A stretch of DNA of 6,842 nucleotides from Planctomycetota bacterium (GCA_021826605.1 JAKAZF010000150.1:1-6842), one strand, 5' to 3'. Shown: positions 1-6,725, counted from the first letter of the stretch. Numbers and translations: made by a program. Notes: a model not told the origin generated them from the letters alone.

Positions 1-1
1 T

Positions 2-331
2 GTAAAACTTAATCGGCGCAATATTTACGCCCGCGACCACGGTGCGTGCCAGTATTGCCGTCGCAAATTTCCAACCAGTGAACTGTCACTGGACCATGTG
101 GTGCCGCGCGCTTTGGGCGGGAAAACGATCTGGGAGAATCTGGTATGTGCCTGTGTCTATTGCAATGCCCGCAAGGGCGGCCGCACGCCGCACCAGGCGG
201 GTATGCATCTGCTTAAGCCCCCGATTAAACCACGCCGCAACCCGGTGATCAATGTCCGCCTGGAATCGGATAAATATGCCACATGGAAGCATTTTCTTGA
301 CCACGCCTATTGGAGCGTGGAACTGAAATAG
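2..331 (+). CDS. HNH endonuclease, C-terminal part (5' end outside window)
   Basis: The open frame enters from the left edge and gives 109 residues before TAG; no start is visible, so the gene is partial. Numbering from the first complete codon, it has a zinc-ribbon pair CQYC (C16, C19), the HNH core LDHVVPR (D31, H32), GG at 39-40, N46, and a second pair CVYC (C51, C54) followed by N55 and K58 of CNARKGGRTP. This layout is that of small free-standing HNH nucleases with four zinc cysteines, which are metal-dependent DNA nicking or cleaving enzymes, usually about 150-200 residues. The region before CQYC (RRNIYARDHG) is also typical. An internal ATG at 98 would begin after the catalytic histidine and is not a credible start. 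It converges on the porin gene. No methylase or other restriction partner is visible, so its biological role is unknown; the family call is firm. Confidence 0.88.
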   Translation, partial: VKLNRRNIYARDHGACQYCRRKFPTSELSLDHVVPRALGGKTIWENLVCACVYCNARKGGRTPHQAGMHLLKPPIKPRRNPVINVRLESDKYATWKHFLDHAYWSVELK

Positions 332-467
332 TTTCCGCTTCACAAGTTCGCAAACAATTGCAAGAATCTGGAATTTGGAATCTGGAGCCTGGAAGGTTTT
401 GGAATCGCTGGCGCTGCCATTTTGCTGGACGGATAAACCTGTCCCCTGCTGCACATCTGCGGCTACG

Positions 468-527
468 GCATATTCTGAATGTACTGCGATTACTGCATAT
501 TCTGAATGTACTGCAAATACTGAATCC
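468..527. repeat. 27-bp tandem repeat, about 2.2 copies
   Basis: The 20-base string beginning GCATATTCTG is present without mismatch at 468-487 and 495-514, giving a period of 27 bp. A third, decayed partial copy (GCAAATACTGAAT) follows from 513. The period is a multiple of three, but no gene is supported across it. It looks like a small intergenic minisatellite; no function can be read from it. Confidence 0.8.
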
Positions 528-547
528 ACCATTACGCCCGCAAAATA

Positions 548-580
548 GCGCGGGGCTTGGTATTACGCCAAGCCCCGCGC
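548..580 (-). terminator. Probable intrinsic terminator of the porin gene
   Basis: A perfect 13-bp stem, GCGCGGGGCTTGG (548-560) with CCAAGCCCCGCGC (568-580), encloses a 7-base loop. Read on the minus strand it lies 36 bases after the porin stop and is followed at once by TATTTTG, a short T-rich tract. On the plus strand no T tract follows (CAAGCGGAAT), so the element favours leftward termination, though a stem this strong may also slow transcription arriving from the HNH gene. Confidence 0.75.
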
Positions 581-616
581 CAAGCGGAATAGAGGATTTC
601 CTTACCCCAAATTGGG

Positions 617-2068
617 TCAGAACGTGAACTGGAACTGAATCTGGCCGATCCAGTCATTCGAGCCGGCTGTGGTTCCCAAATTGGAATTGGTGTACTGGGC
701 ATCCTGCACATACGTTACGGCGGCTTGGATTTTGGCATTTTGGCCAAAGATATAGTAATTCACACCACCGGTGGCCTCGTACTGGTGCTGGCTGGTACGA
801 TTGTACATAAGCTCACCATATCGTCCGGCGATTTCCCATTTGTGCGGGACCAGAAAATAGCCCGCTTCAAGGTAATAACCGGTTTCAAACAAGGAACTGT
901 GTCCGGTACCTACCAGACTTGTTCCGGGAGCAGCATCAATGTTCTGGGCATATAAGGCGCTATTGAACGCGAACCCGCGGTATTTGGCATGCCCGTCAAC
1001 CGTGAATCGCGTCAAATTGCCATTTAAGGTACCGATGCCCGCAGGAGCGGTCGTGCTGCCCGGGGTAAAGGAAGCAAACGGATTCTGTGATTCATACCCG
1101 GCGGCTGCACCGATTAACCAGGCCAGGTGCTTATGCCATTCAATGTCCGGTGAATCATTAAAATCGGAAATATGTCCGCCCTGGGCGAAATTGACTCGAC
1201 CATAGACGGCTGGACGATTGCCAAAGTGGCCACCGGGGCCAACATTGCCGTTGTCCTGCGAGGTTGAGCCATTGTTCATCTGAAGCTCGTAATTGAACGT
1301 GTGGGGGACAATCTGCCCTTCCAGATCAACGGCGTCAGAACGCACCGGATCAAACGGGGCTTCAGCAACCGCAAAATCCGGGAATTCTGTTCCCGAGGAG
1401 AAATATTCGACATGGGTAAAGGGAACCAGCATGGACCCTGCCCGCACGATAACAACTGGGCTGAATTTATAGCCGGCCCAGGTATCAAGAATGGCAAAAG
1501 CGTTGTTGTTGCCAACGGTTGCGTTAGAGATTCCAGTTTGGAAATCACCGGAAATGCAATAGATAAAATTCTTGAACACATTTCCGGACAGAATCAGGCG
1601 TGCCCGGCGGAAATTAAATCCGCTGGTATTGTAATTGGTGTTCGGTGCGTGCCCTTCGGCCCCGGCATAACTGTAACGGAACTGCAGATAGCCGTTGATG
1701 GTCAAGGTGAACGCTTTATTGGGGGTGCGGATAAAAAAACCACCGTCATAGCCGGCCTGAAGTTGGTGATCCATGTACTGTGACTGGGATTTAGAATTGT
1801 TCAGAACTTCCTGAACAATCGCCTTGACCTGCGCGGCGTTTTCCACGCTGTCATTGGTTTTCTGTTCTTTGGCTTTGAGTGTCGCCACCTGAGCCTGAAG
1901 TGACTGTAATTCCGCCTGTACCTGTGCAGGCGTCATCGTGCCGGCGGCTGCCGGTGCGACGGCTGCCGCGCCCATAGCCGATCCAGCCAGACTGGCACCT
2001 GCCACCAGCGCCGCCACAAAGGCCCGCTTGGTGAATTGATTTGATAGTTTGCCCATCCATACGTCCAT
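617..2068 (-). CDS. OprO/OprP-type outer-membrane porin
   Basis: The 483-residue product has the plan of the phosphate-selective porin O/P family (PF07396). Residues 1-43 form a signal peptide: basic residues near 14-15, a hydrophobic Ala/Val/Leu core, then small residues near AMG-AAA. Residues about 46-95 are Gln/Lys/Glu/Ala-rich and likely to form a periplasmic coiled coil. From 108 onward, alternating aromatic strands make up the barrel, including the family-typical FNFRRARLILSG stretch (151-162), and the chain ends in QFTF, a C-terminal phenylalanine expected for outer-membrane assembly. The ATG at 2068 is chosen because AAGGAG sits 8 bases upstream; the next in-frame Met (residue 5) would be 20 bases away. 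Despite the family name, many members carry other solutes, so a phosphate role is not established. It lies downstream of the isomerase and small membrane protein genes but after a 228-bp leader, which suggests separate expression. Confidence 0.88.
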   Translation of the reverse strand: MDVWMGKLSNQFTKRAFVAALVAGASLAGSAMGAAAVAPAAAGTMTPAQVQAELQSLQAQVATLKAKEQKTNDSVENAAQVKAIVQEVLNNSKSQSQYMDHQLQAGYDGGFFIRTPNKAFTLTINGYLQFRYSYAGAEGHAPNTNYNTSGFNFRRARLILSGNVFKNFIYCISGDFQTGISNATVGNNNAFAILDTWAGYKFSPVVIVRAGSMLVPFTHVEYFSSGTEFPDFAVAEAPFDPVRSDAVDLEGQIVPHTFNYELQMNNGSTSQDNGNVGPGGHFGNRPAVYGRVNFAQGGHISDFNDSPDIEWHKHLAWLIGAAAGYESQNPFASFTPGSTTAPAGIGTLNGNLTRFTVDGHAKYRGFAFNSALYAQNIDAAPGTSLVGTGHSSLFETGYYLEAGYFLVPHKWEIAGRYGELMYNRTSQHQYEATGGVNYYIFGQNAKIQAAVTYVQDAQYTNSNLGTTAGSNDWIGQIQFQFTF

Positions 2069-2296
2069 AACCTGATCTCCTTAAAAAGAGCCTCAAAATA
2101 ACCGCAGCAGCGATTGGCAACTCTGCCGCGACACAACCACGAAGAACCGGTATTATCCCCGGAATTGTTAGCACTTCATGAAGACGGCGCTGATGATTCG
2201 ATAAACCATGCAACCGGGGAAATGTTCTCAACGCCCTGCACCAGCCACACGCAAAATTAACATTCGCGTCCGGTCACACGGGGGTAAATGATGCTT
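2069..2296 (-). promoter_or_regulatory. Porin leader region with possible promoter and palindrome
   Basis: These 228 bp separate the small membrane protein from the porin and hold no convincing gene, so they probably carry the porin's control region. On the minus strand a GATAAT hexamer at 2151-2156 could be a -10 box, but no good -35 box sits at the right distance, so the promoter call is weak. Just upstream is the perfect 10-bp palindrome CTTCATGAAG (2174-2183), a possible operator half-site pair. No T-tract terminator for the upstream genes was recognised, so read-through into the porin is possible. Confidence 0.35.
2077..2082 (-). promoter_or_regulatory. Ribosome binding site fixing the porin start
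   Basis: AAGGAG on the minus strand ends 8 bases before the ATG at 2068. It decides between Met1 and Met5 of the porin in favour of Met1. Confidence 0.8.
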
Positions 2297-2698
2297 TCAA
2301 TAGTGAAAATGGTGGAAATGCCGAATAGGCGGTACGCCGATGACGTGAAGTATGAGCCAGGCCAGCACCGCCGCAAACGAAAGCAGTTCCACGATCGCCA
2401 GCACCCGGCATAATAAATTGGTCCACTGGGCGATGAACTGCTTGTCCGCATGCAGGGTCGCATACCGATTAAAGCTGTAAATAGCCGCCCCGCCGCTCAA
2501 GGTTGCGATACAGGCTAATACCAGAACGCCGCCATTTATGGCTGTCCCATTGAGAATATTTCCGGGAGAAGTTAGCAGTAGCTTAGCACCCGCGATAAAA
2601 CTCAAACCGGATAATCCCCCGGCCGGCCACGCCAAACGCAACCATGTTCTGTCGGACCACGTGCTGAAAAGTCCCTGCGACGAAATTGTTTCAGACAT
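2297..2698 (-). CDS. Small three-helix membrane protein, unknown function
   Basis: I do not recognise a family. From the ATG at 2698 the product is 133 residues, with three likely membrane helices at about 20-43, 55-76 and 95-122, a short polar loop (about 77-94) between the second and third, and a histidine-rich tail, RHFHHFHY, at 126-133. The N-terminus is polar with no cleavable signal. The only nearby ribosome-binding match is weak (GACGGA, 9 bases before ATG). An in-frame TTG at 2719 would add seven residues but has no upstream match, so ATG is preferred. It starts 50 bp after the isomerase stop on the same strand and could be co-transcribed with it. The hydrophobic segmentation makes a real protein likely; the role is unknown. 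A metal- or haem-related role hinted by the histidines would be speculation. Confidence 0.62.
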   Translation of the reverse strand: MSETISSQGLFSTWSDRTWLRLAWPAGGLSGLSFIAGAKLLLTSPGNILNGTAINGGVLVLACIATLSGGAAIYSFNRYATLHADKQFIAQWTNLLCRVLAIVELLSFAAVLAWLILHVIGVPPIRHFHHFHY

Positions 2699-2748
2699 GG
2701 CAAGGGTTCCGTCAAGCAAATACAGTCACGGAAAGGCGTGGAGCAAAT

Positions 2749-3945
2749 TCAGGCGTAGCCGCCGCCGCCTTTGGAACCATATTTTTTCCGACGCTCCGCC
2801 GCCACTTTGGCCTCATAGCCGCTGCGGCGGTGAGCCTCCAGGGGATCTGCCGGCAGATGACGCGCTTTGCGCCAATCCGCAAGCAGCGGGCGGACATCAG
2901 CGAAAAACGCCTCACGCAAAATATTTTCGCTTTGCACCAGATCTTCGCGTGCTTGCGATCCCGCCAGCGCCTTGCGATCCACCAGACACGCTTTCATATA
3001 AAGCTGTTGAGCTATATCCACGGTTTGGATCATTGCTTCAATCTTGGGCTTGAGGTTGTGGCTCTGATCCACCATATAGGCAATCGGCGGCAATGCCCCG
3101 GTTCGAAAACGATGATTTTCTATTTCATGGAATATCCGAAAAATCTGATACGGATCAATGGATCCCATGGTCAGATCATCATCGGCATATTTGCGATCAT
3201 TGAAGTGAAATCCGCCCAGGAGATTTTCATCCAGCAGCCACGCGACGATCTGTTCAATATTCGTCGATTGATAATGGTGGCCGGTATCCACCAGTACCTT
3301 GGCCCGCGGGCCTGCGGCACGGGCGAAATGTGCCGCCATTCCCCAGTCGGCAATATCCGTGGCATAAAATGCCGGCTCAAAGGGTTTGTATTCCACCAGC
3401 ATGGTCATGTCATGGGGCATCTGGCCGTGAATTTGCTTAAGTACCTGGGCGGCCCAATGTTTTCGCGCAATAATATCCGATTGCCCCGGATAATTGATCC
3501 CGTCCGCAAACCAGAGCGACAGATAGTGGCTTCCAACGGCCCGACCGATTTTCACCGAATCATGCAGATGCTCGGCAGCCGCCGCCCGGATGGACTCCGA
3601 TCGATTCGTAATACTTCCCCATTTGTATTCCTGATTTTGAAAGACGTTGGGGTTGATGGACCCAATGGCCACCCCGTGCCGTGCCGCCATGGCGGCGACC
3701 TCGCCGGCGTCCTGATTTTTCTTAAAATCCCACAGCACATGCACCGCGACGGTCGGGCAGGAACCGGTTAATTGATGGACATGCCCGGCATCGGCAAGTT
3801 TTTCGTCAATGTCACCGGCGGCGGCATCCTGAAAAAACTTTCCAAAGCGCGTGCCGGTATCGGCAAATCCCCAGGAGGGCAATTCAATTTTGAAGGCATC
3901 CAACAGGGGATAAATAATCTCAGAGCTTTCCAGCACGTTTGTCAC
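2749..3945 (-). CDS. rhaI: L-rhamnose isomerase, RhaI (Pseudomonas stutzeri-like) type
   Basis: The 398-residue product is a cytoplasmic metal-dependent TIM-barrel aldose-ketose isomerase, converting L-rhamnose to L-rhamnulose; P. stutzeri-type enzymes also accept other aldoses, including D-allose. The ligands known from the P. stutzeri enzyme appear with a constant offset of 34 residues: E185 (in VEYKP, with K187), D220 and H223 (VDTGHH), H247 (GGFHFND), D255 and D257 (KYADDDLT), and D293 (VDQSH). H69 (VAVHVLWD) matches the catalytic-site histidine region. All are present, so the enzyme should be active. The start is GTG, preceded by CAGGAAACG; the frame upstream meets TAA at 3997-3999 with no other usual start between, so GTG is favoured. 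It lies 81 bp after the SH3b gene. No rhamnulose kinase, aldolase, transporter or regulator is in the window. The isomerase call is firm; the preferred sugar is not settled by sequence. Confidence 0.92.
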   Translation of the reverse strand: MTNVLESSEIIYPLLDAFKIELPSWGFADTGTRFGKFFQDAAAGDIDEKLADAGHVHQLTGSCPTVAVHVLWDFKKNQDAGEVAAMAARHGVAIGSINPNVFQNQEYKWGSITNRSESIRAAAAEHLHDSVKIGRAVGSHYLSLWFADGINYPGQSDIIARKHWAAQVLKQIHGQMPHDMTMLVEYKPFEPAFYATDIADWGMAAHFARAAGPRAKVLVDTGHHYQSTNIEQIVAWLLDENLLGGFHFNDRKYADDDLTMGSIDPYQIFRIFHEIENHRFRTGALPPIAYMVDQSHNLKPKIEAMIQTVDIAQQLYMKACLVDRKALAGSQAREDLVQSENILREAFFADVRPLLADWRKARHLPADPLEAHRRSGYEAKVAAERRKKYGSKGGGGYA

Positions 3946-4026
3946 CGTTTCCTGAATCCACGCCGATATTCGCCGGCAATGTACGTCCGCTGGGAATTAC
4001 CCCATTGAGAACATAGCAACCGCCGT

Positions 4027-5634
4027 TCACTGCCCCGCGGGTGGTTGGGAGAACATCGTGGCCGCCGTTACCTTAATAACGTGCACCACGACGCCCGTAT
4101 TGCTGACCACTTCACCCTTAACGCCGATATACGACCCCAGCAATTTGGAGATATTTATTTTTGACGACGGCTCCAGATAAGCCACAACCCGGCCGGTGGT
4201 GGGGTCCATCAGGGCGTAATTTTTCAGAACGGTGCTGGTCTTGAGAATTCCGTACGCGATGTAAGGGGCTTTGGCTTCCGCCCGGGCCAGTTCCTTTTGT
4301 GACTGCTGCCACTGCTGCTGATAAGGAGCCAGAACCGACTTCAGCGGCCTTTGCTTGTGCGACGCGGCGACAATTTCCTGAATCGCAATCTGCTTTTTCA
4401 AAAGGTTGATCCGGGCGTTGCTGCCATCCATGACCGAGTGCGGCAAATGTGGCTGCCGCATGAGATTCTCAAATGCTGTTAACAGCGGCTGCAAATGGCG
4501 CTGCATAATGGGCTTATCAAATTGCGCCTGCATCTGACGTGTCAAATGGCTATAGGTGCTGAAGGCATCCGGGCTGAATTTTACCGGTGCCGGCAGCCCC
4601 CCCGGCATATTAACGGTGTTGGTTGGAGTTGCCGGAGCGGTTGCCGCAGGCGCATTGGCCGTTGTGGCAGGCATCGCCGGTGATGTCGGCGATGTCGGCG
4701 GGGCCGGCACTATGCCGGCAGACGAACCGGAATTTGCAGACACCGGCGGAACCGGAGCCGACAGGCCGGTTGATGCGGCATTTCCGGCTGGCGAAGTCGA
4801 GGCGGTGCCCGACGTAGCGGCTGAGGCCATGGCTGCGGGAGTTGATCCGGTGGGCAAACCTGTCCCTTTGAAGCCGGCCGGCATGGTTAATTCAGGCGTC
4901 ACGTAGGTGCTGCCGGCGGCTGCGGGCGATACAAATCGCGCCAGAACGTAGAATCCCGTTCCCTTGGGGGCACGGATAATATCAAACGCCGGCGTCTGGC
5001 CTGTAACCGAAACGGTCGAACCCGTGTTCAGCAGATCTACCACAGCATAATTGCTGGCCGGAGATAACGCACTGGCGGCCCGCACATTGACAAAACTGCC
5101 GGTTACTGTGCCGGTGGTGCCGTCGGCACCGAGCTTGACGAATTGCCGGGCAATATAGCAACGCGCTCCGGCCGGGGCTGCGAAGCGGTACCAACCGTTG
5201 CGTTCACCGGTAACTTTAATCAGATCGCCCCGGGCAAGCTGGCCGATGGCATAATAAGATAAGCCCGGTCCACTGCGGATATTAACATGTGAGGCGCTGA
5301 TCTGACCCACAAAAGCTGTGACGCTAATGTTTGATTTTTTCGGCTTTTTTGTCTTGGCTGCGGACGTTGCAGGTGCCGGGGAAACGGGCACGGGAACGGT
5401 CACCACCGGTGCCGTTGCGGCACCGGTCGTCGGTGCGGCAGCCGTTGGTGCAGTTGCCGGTGCGGTTGCCGCAGCGGTACCTGGTGCAGTAGCGCCTGGT
5501 GTGCTGCCGGTTGTTGTCACCGGCGTGTTGGCCGGTGCAGCAGCGCAAACAGCCGCTGCAAAAGCCATGGCAAAAGCGAAGCCTGCCGCCATACCAATCC
5601 CTGATTGTGTGCGGGTAATAACGCGTGGGAACAT
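4027..5634 (-). CDS. Secreted/periplasmic protein with two SH3b domains and a C-terminal beta domain
   Basis: The 535-residue product begins with a signal peptide (about 1-33; hydrophobic Ala/Phe/Met core, likely cut after the Ala-rich stretch near C30; V29 before the cysteine makes a lipobox unlikely). An Ala/Pro/Thr-rich linker (about 34-92) and a Lys cluster (94-100) follow. SH3b domain 1 spans about 111-168, with the hallmark VNIRSGPGLSY; SH3b domain 2 about 174-236, with VNVRAASALS. A second low-complexity linker covers 237-350, a helical, Gln/Lys-rich segment 356-455, and a beta-rich domain about 456-526 (GILKTS, YLEPS, LGSYIGVKGEV). Bacterial SH3 domains often bind peptidoglycan or peptide ligands, so an envelope role is likely; no hydrolase domain is visible. 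The start is backed by AGGAGGT 6 bases upstream. It heads the leftward gene series and is divergent from the thiol protein. Exact function is unknown. Confidence 0.85.
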   Translation of the reverse strand: MFPRVITRTQSGIGMAAGFAFAMAFAAAVCAAAPANTPVTTTGSTPGATAPGTAAATAPATAPTAAAPTTGAATAPVVTVPVPVSPAPATSAAKTKKPKKSNISVTAFVGQISASHVNIRSGPGLSYYAIGQLARGDLIKVTGERNGWYRFAAPAGARCYIARQFVKLGADGTTGTVTGSFVNVRAASALSPASNYAVVDLLNTGSTVSVTGQTPAFDIIRAPKGTGFYVLARFVSPAAAGSTYVTPELTMPAGFKGTGLPTGSTPAAMASAATSGTASTSPAGNAASTGLSAPVPPVSANSGSSAGIVPAPPTSPTSPAMPATTANAPAATAPATPTNTVNMPGGLPAPVKFSPDAFSTYSHLTRQMQAQFDKPIMQRHLQPLLTAFENLMRQPHLPHSVMDGSNARINLLKKQIAIQEIVAASHKQRPLKSVLAPYQQQWQQSQKELARAEAKAPYIAYGILKTSTVLKNYALMDPTTGRVVAYLEPSSKINISKLLGSYIGVKGEVVSNTGVVVHVIKVTAATMFSQPPAGQ

Positions 5635-5640
5635 AAGATG

Positions 5641-5647
5641 ACCTCCT
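5641..5647 (-). promoter_or_regulatory. Near-perfect ribosome binding site of the SH3b gene
   Basis: AGGAGGT on the minus strand ends 6 bases before the ATG at 5634. It settles the start and implies efficient translation. Confidence 0.85.
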
Positions 5648-5692
5648 ACAGTCCTTTGTGAGGCTCAATATACAGAGTCCCTAACTTCCGTG

Positions 5693-5721
5693 AAGCTATC
5701 ATCCACAAGCCTGATCGTCAA
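5693..5721 (-). promoter_or_regulatory. Candidate sigma-70-type promoter for the SH3b gene
   Basis: On the minus strand TTGACG (5721-5716, five of six consensus bases) is followed after exactly 17 bases by TAGCTT (5698-5693). The latter is a poor -10 box but is preceded by TGA, an extended -10 signature. Transcription would begin about 50 bases before the start codon. A second possible -10, TATATT, lies closer to the gene at 5672-5667 but lacks a clear -35 box. Both calls come from inspection only. Confidence 0.4.
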
Positions 5722-5831
5722 GGCTCATGCTTATTTTATGCAGTTCGGGGCAGCAACGGGTATAGTAGGTCTCTGGTAGGAACCCTTGGCTGCGGGACGC
5801 CGTCGCCGGACTTTAACAGCGGAGTAAAACA

Positions 5832-6101
5832 ATGCATCGCGTAACAATTTATATCAAACCGGATTGCCCAATCTGCGATACAGCCTGCAAGGCCATTGAA
5901 TTATCCCTGCCAAAATCCGTGCCAGTTGTGATTGAAAAAATTGACATCACCGGAAACGCGGAACTGCTGGAAAAATATGCCAAAGTGGTGCCCGTGGTGC
6001 TGGTGGACGGGCAGGAACGGTTCCGCGGTCAGGTGGATCCCGATAAATTGGGGAGCTTATTTTATAACGAACCCGGCAATCGGCTGGCGGGTATAGAATA
6101 A
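5832..6101 (+). CDS. Glutaredoxin-like thiol protein (DUF836 type)
   Basis: The 89-residue product is a single thioredoxin-fold domain. It has the first strand VTIYIKPDCPIC with redox pair C12-x-x-C15, a helix with an extra cysteine at C19, strand EKIDIT (35-40), the cis-proline loop VVPVVLVDG (P54), and FRGQVDP leading into the last helix. The spacing and the VPVVLVDG/FRG signature fit the small glutaredoxin-like DUF836 family (PF05768), whose members are about 80-100 residues; true glutaredoxins usually have CPYC and a glutathione-binding TVP/GG pattern. It probably acts as a cytoplasmic thiol-disulfide exchange protein, partner unknown. GGAG at 5821-5824 sits 7 bases before ATG and supports the start. 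The thioesterase gene follows after 32 bp and is likely co-transcribed. Confidence 0.85.
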   Translation: MHRVTIYIKPDCPICDTACKAIELSLPKSVPVVIEKIDITGNAELLEKYAKVVPVVLVDGQERFRGQVDPDKLGSLFYNEPGNRLAGIE

Positions 6102-6133
6102 GTAAACCTCGGACCCGCCAGGAGACAGCTTCC

Positions 6134-6571
6134 ATGATTCCACAGAACACTATTTTCCTTCGCGTGCGCTACGTGGAGTGCGACCCCATGGGGTATCTGC
6201 ACCATTCCAATTATCTGCCTTATTTTGAAATGGGCCGCACCGAATTATTACGCCAGATGGGTGTGACGTACCGTGATTTGGAAGACCGCGGATTTATTTT
6301 TGTCGTGGCCCGAATCAGTGTGAACTTCAAACGCCCCATCCGCTATGATGATCAACTGGAATTGGTCACCCGCATCCAGCGGCAAACCCGCGCCCGCATT
6401 GACCATGTATATGAACTTTATAACCAGCAGTCACGTCTGCTGCTGACCACCGCGGAAAGCACCATCGCCTGCGTGAATCGCAAGGGCGAGCCGACCGCCA
6501 TTCCCGATGACCTGGCGGCTCTGCGCAACGAATCAGATCCGGCCACGGCTGGCCATACGGCACCGCATTAG
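6134..6571 (+). CDS. Acyl-CoA thioesterase, YbgC/FadM-type hotdog fold (4HBT)
   Basis: The 145-residue product has the 4HBT hotdog signature VRYVECDPMGYLHHSNYLPYF (written across residues 11-31). D17 is the counterpart of the catalytic aspartate of YbgC, and H24, N26 and Y27 match the following HxNY motif. The FFE/RTE-like helix start (FEMGRTELLR, 31-40), FVVARISVNFKRPIRYDD (56-73) and the late strand TTAESTIACVNRKGEP (105-120) are also typical. Such enzymes hydrolyse short- to medium-chain or aromatic acyl-CoA thioesters as cytoplasmic tetramers; the exact substrate cannot be read here. AGGAG at 6120-6124 lies 9 bases before ATG. In proteobacteria ybgC often sits with tol-pal; no tol or pal gene is present here, so I give no symbol. 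The last 15 or so residues are polar and probably disordered. Confidence 0.9.
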   Translation: MIPQNTIFLRVRYVECDPMGYLHHSNYLPYFEMGRTELLRQMGVTYRDLEDRGFIFVVARISVNFKRPIRYDDQLELVTRIQRQTRARIDHVYELYNQQSRLLLTTAESTIACVNRKGEPTAIPDDLAALRNESDPATAGHTAPH

Positions 6572-6685
6572 TGCTCTGTCACAGCAGGAAGTTGGGATAT
6601 GCAGCGCGGTCGTGCGGCAGAGGGAAGGACGGCTTGGGGGATCAACCCTAAAATCCCGGCACGCGGTATGCAATCCAAGATAGAC

Positions 6686-6725
6686 GGTTAAAAACCGCGG
6701 ATCACGCTGATCACGCGGATAAGCG
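6686..6725 (-). repeat. 9-bp repeat triplet forming a hairpin; possible leftward terminator
   Basis: Three 9-base units stand in tandem: GGATCACGC (6699-6707), TGATCACGC (6708-6716) and GGATAAGCG (6717-6725). The same bases fold as a hairpin: CCGCGGATCA (6695-6704), loop CGC, TGATC (6708-6712), one bulged A (6713) and CGCGG (6714-6718). On the minus strand the stem is followed directly by TTTTT within GGTTTTTAACC, the form of an intrinsic terminator for transcription arriving from beyond the right edge. It could equally be a dispersed repeat; one copy cannot decide. Confidence 0.55.

Larger units (their letters stand above)
332..616. other. Convergent intergenic region with degenerate repeats
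   Basis: No credible gene is seen between the HNH stop and the porin stop. Frames open here encode repetitive, low-quality peptides. The stretch begins with a degenerate repeat in which GAATCTGGA occurs at 364-372 and again at 378-386, continues with a 27-bp tandem repeat (468-527), and ends with a GC-rich hairpin (548-580). The two neighbouring genes point towards each other, so promoters are not expected here. Confidence 0.7.
5635..5831. promoter_or_regulatory. Divergent intergenic region between SH3b gene and thiol-protein gene
   Basis: This 197-bp region separates two divergent genes and must hold promoters for both. For the rightward pair the best -10-like hexamer is TATAGT at 5761-5766, about 65 bases before the ATG, without a convincing -35 box. 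The leader between it and the gene is GC-rich (for example GCCGTCGCCGG near 5799-5809), but I could not match it to any riboswitch class. No gene is seen in it. Confidence 0.5.

Noticed and set aside
468..527. Tandem repeat as a CRISPR remnant
   Set aside because: The copies are separated by only 7 bases and are part of one continuous 27-bp tandem unit; no spacers or cas genes.
86..532. Minus-strand open frame spanning the HNH gene and the tandem repeat
   Set aside because: The product repeats HSEYAV only because the 27-bp DNA repeat is in frame; the plus strand carries the clear HNH motifs.
1301..1783. Plus-strand open frame of 160 codons inside the porin gene
   Set aside because: Antisense shadow of the porin barrel; no family pattern.
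2686..3771. Long plus-strand open frame (361 codons) opposite the isomerase gene
   Set aside because: It is the antisense of a gene with fully conserved active-site residues; its product has no recognisable motif or signal, and no ribosome site of note.
3997..4014. Five-codon minus-strand mini-ORF (ATG to TAA) in the isomerase leader
   Set aside because: Too short to judge, no arrest or leader-peptide signature such as repeated codons, and no attenuator hairpins next to it.
5318..5641. Plus-strand open frame giving an Ala/Val/Gly-rich protein resembling membrane segments
   Set aside because: Its composition is the mirror of the Ala/Pro/Thr linker codons of the SH3b gene on the other strand; the SH3b reading has a signal peptide, domains and a strong ribosome site.
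5767..5831. GC-rich leader of the thiol-protein gene as a riboswitch
   Set aside because: I compared it by eye with common classes, including c-di-GMP types, and saw no matching conserved core.
6638..6657. GGGAT/ATCCC inverted repeat as a terminator for the thioesterase operon
   Set aside because: Only a 5-bp stem with a 10-base loop and no T tract.
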